A DNA stretch of 64,000 nucleotides from Arthrobacter pascens. Lineage in GTDB: Bacteria; Actinomycetota; Actinomycetes; Actinomycetales; Micrococcaceae. The notes under the pieces were generated by a model. It was not told where the DNA came from, did not search any database, and worked only from the letters and a program-made list of their open reading frames with translations. Below, piece by piece: positions 63,134 through 64,000 of this stretch (position 1 is its first letter; each line of letters opens with the position of its first letter). The position numbers and the translations under genes were made by a program. The stretch spans positions 1-64,000 of the forward strand of contig NZ_JAFHKT010000145.1 in the NCBI RefSeq assembly GCF_017052465.1. The letters run 5' to 3'.

Positions 63134-64000
63134 TCTGCAGGGCTGCATTCTGCGAGGCCAGCAGCGCCGCGGCGTGCTCCTGCAGGCTCGTCACCGACCA
63201 CTCGTAGGTGCGCAGCGCCTCGATGGCCTGGACGGCGGCGTTGAACTCGGCCACCGTGGTGATGCACGGAATGCCGATGGACGTGGCCGCCGCACGGAGC
63301 TCGTAGCCGTCGCTGCGGGCTTCGCCGCCGGACGGGGTGTTGAAGACCATGTCGATTTCGCCGGCGATGACGAGGTCGGCGATGGTGCCTTCGCCCTCAG
63401 CGCTGCTGCCCTCGGCCACCTTGCGCACCGGGGTGGCCTGGATGCCGTTGCGGCGCAGGACGTCGGCGGTGCCGCCGGTGGAGACGATCTCGAAGCCGAG
63501 GTCGGACAGCCTCTTGACGCCCATGATCACGGAACGCTTGTCGCGGTTGGCCACGGAGACGAAGATCTTGCCCTCGGTGGGCAGCGCGTTGTTCGCTGCG
63601 GCCTGGCTCTTGGCGAAGGCCGTGTCGAAGTGCTTGTCGATGCCCATGACTTCGCCGGTGGAGCGCATTTCCGGCCCCAGGAGCGAATCCACCACTGTGC
63701 CCTCCGGCGTGCGGAACCGGCTGAACGGCAGCACGGCTTCCTTCACGGAGACCGGTGCGTCCAGCGGCAGGGTGGAGCCGTCGCCGGATACCGGGAGCAT
63801 TTTGTAGGCGCTGCGGAGCTGGTTGATGGTGACGCCGGTGCCGATCAGGGCCGCCGCCTTCGCCATCTGGACGCCGGTCGCCTTGGAGACGAACGGCACG
63901 GTCCGCGACGCGCGGGGGTTGGCTTCCAGCACGTACAGCACGTCGGATGCCAGGGCGAACTGGATGTTGATGAGGCCGCGGACGCCCACGCCCTCGGCGA
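63126..64000 (-). CDS. carB: Carbamoyl-phosphate synthase large subunit, 3' part (5' end beyond window)
   Basis: C-terminal 290 or so residues of the carbamoyl-phosphate synthase large chain, for pyrimidine and arginine synthesis. Visible are the end of the second ATP-grasp half ([45 protein letters not shown]) and the C-terminal MGS-like regulatory domain ([21 protein letters not shown] to [16 protein letters not shown]). The start and most of the protein lie past the right edge. The ANPRASRT motif is diagnostic. It overlaps pyrF. Confidence 0.95.
   Translation of the reverse strand, partial: AEGVGVRGLINIQFALASDVLYVLEANPRASRTVPFVSKATGVQMAKAAALIGTGVTINQLRSAYKMLPVSGDGSTLPLDAPVSVKEAVLPFSRFRTPEGTVVDSLLGPEMRSTGEVMGIDKHFDTAFAKSQAAANNALPTEGKIFVSVANRDKRSVIMGVKRLSDLGFEIVSTGGTADVLRRNGIQATPVRKVAEGSSAEGEGTIADLVIAGEIDMVFNTPSGGEARSDGYELRAAATSIGIPCITTVAEFNAAVQAIEALRTYEWSVTSLQEHAAALLASQNAALQNG

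Overview
This 64 kb window is chromosomal DNA from a high-GC actinobacterium, most likely a member of the Micrococcaceae close to Arthrobacter/Pseudarthrobacter. The grounds are high GC with many GTG starts, the actinobacterial integration host factor (mihF) beside gmk, a hrcA-dnaJ-rsmE cluster behind a CIRCE operator, DUF3043, DUF3097 and DUF309 proteins, a DinB/mycothiol-transferase-like protein, a PriA without an ATPase site, and a heme-copper oxidase subunit II with a lipobox. No rRNA, tRNA, CRISPR array, phage, integrase or transposase gene was seen.

Layout. 1-6.3 kb: ctaC-ctaD (ctaD cut by the window edge), erpA, an M20 peptidase, DUF3043 and pyrD. 6.3-13 kb: an alpha/beta hydrolase, recO-uppS, leuA with its own Leu-rich leader peptide, and an M13 metallopeptidase. 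13-23 kb: an LCP cell-wall ligase, then phoH-ybeY-CNNM/CBS-era (overlapping genes), a GerMN lipoprotein, and hrcA-dnaJ-rsmE. 23-31 kb: DUF3097, DUF309, DinB-like and DUF4870 genes on the plus strand, then lepA-hemW, a solitary PemK/MazF-like protein, rpsT and holA.

31.3-36.6 kb is the accessory part. About 4.9 kb of loosely packed DNA (two small pyridoxamine-oxidase-fold proteins, two universal stress proteins, a DUF1801 protein and some small unknown ORFs) sits between two direct copies of a 210 bp segment that spans the end of comEC and the start of holA. The copies match at about 90 percent by hand alignment with no gaps. The insertion separates comEA-comEC from holA, leaves a 12-codon holA stump at its right end, and gives comEC a foreign C-terminal tail.

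36-43 kb: comEA-comEC, a DegV protein, and leuS, which has an attenuator made of an eight-codon leader peptide with three consecutive Leu codons followed by an intrinsic terminator. 43.7-50 kb: an unknown secreted protein and a glycerol regulon (glpD, glpF, glpK) divergent from a SorC-type regulator. 50-56 kb: an M23 peptidase, selO, an aldo/keto reductase, and an overlapping hydrolase-glycosyltransferase pair. 56-64 kb: the conserved run carB-pyrF-mihF-gmk-rpoZ-coaBC-metK-priA, all on the minus strand; carB is cut by the window edge.

The most notable items are the two independent leucine-codon leader peptides in front of leuA and leuS, and the island bounded by the comEC/holA duplication.
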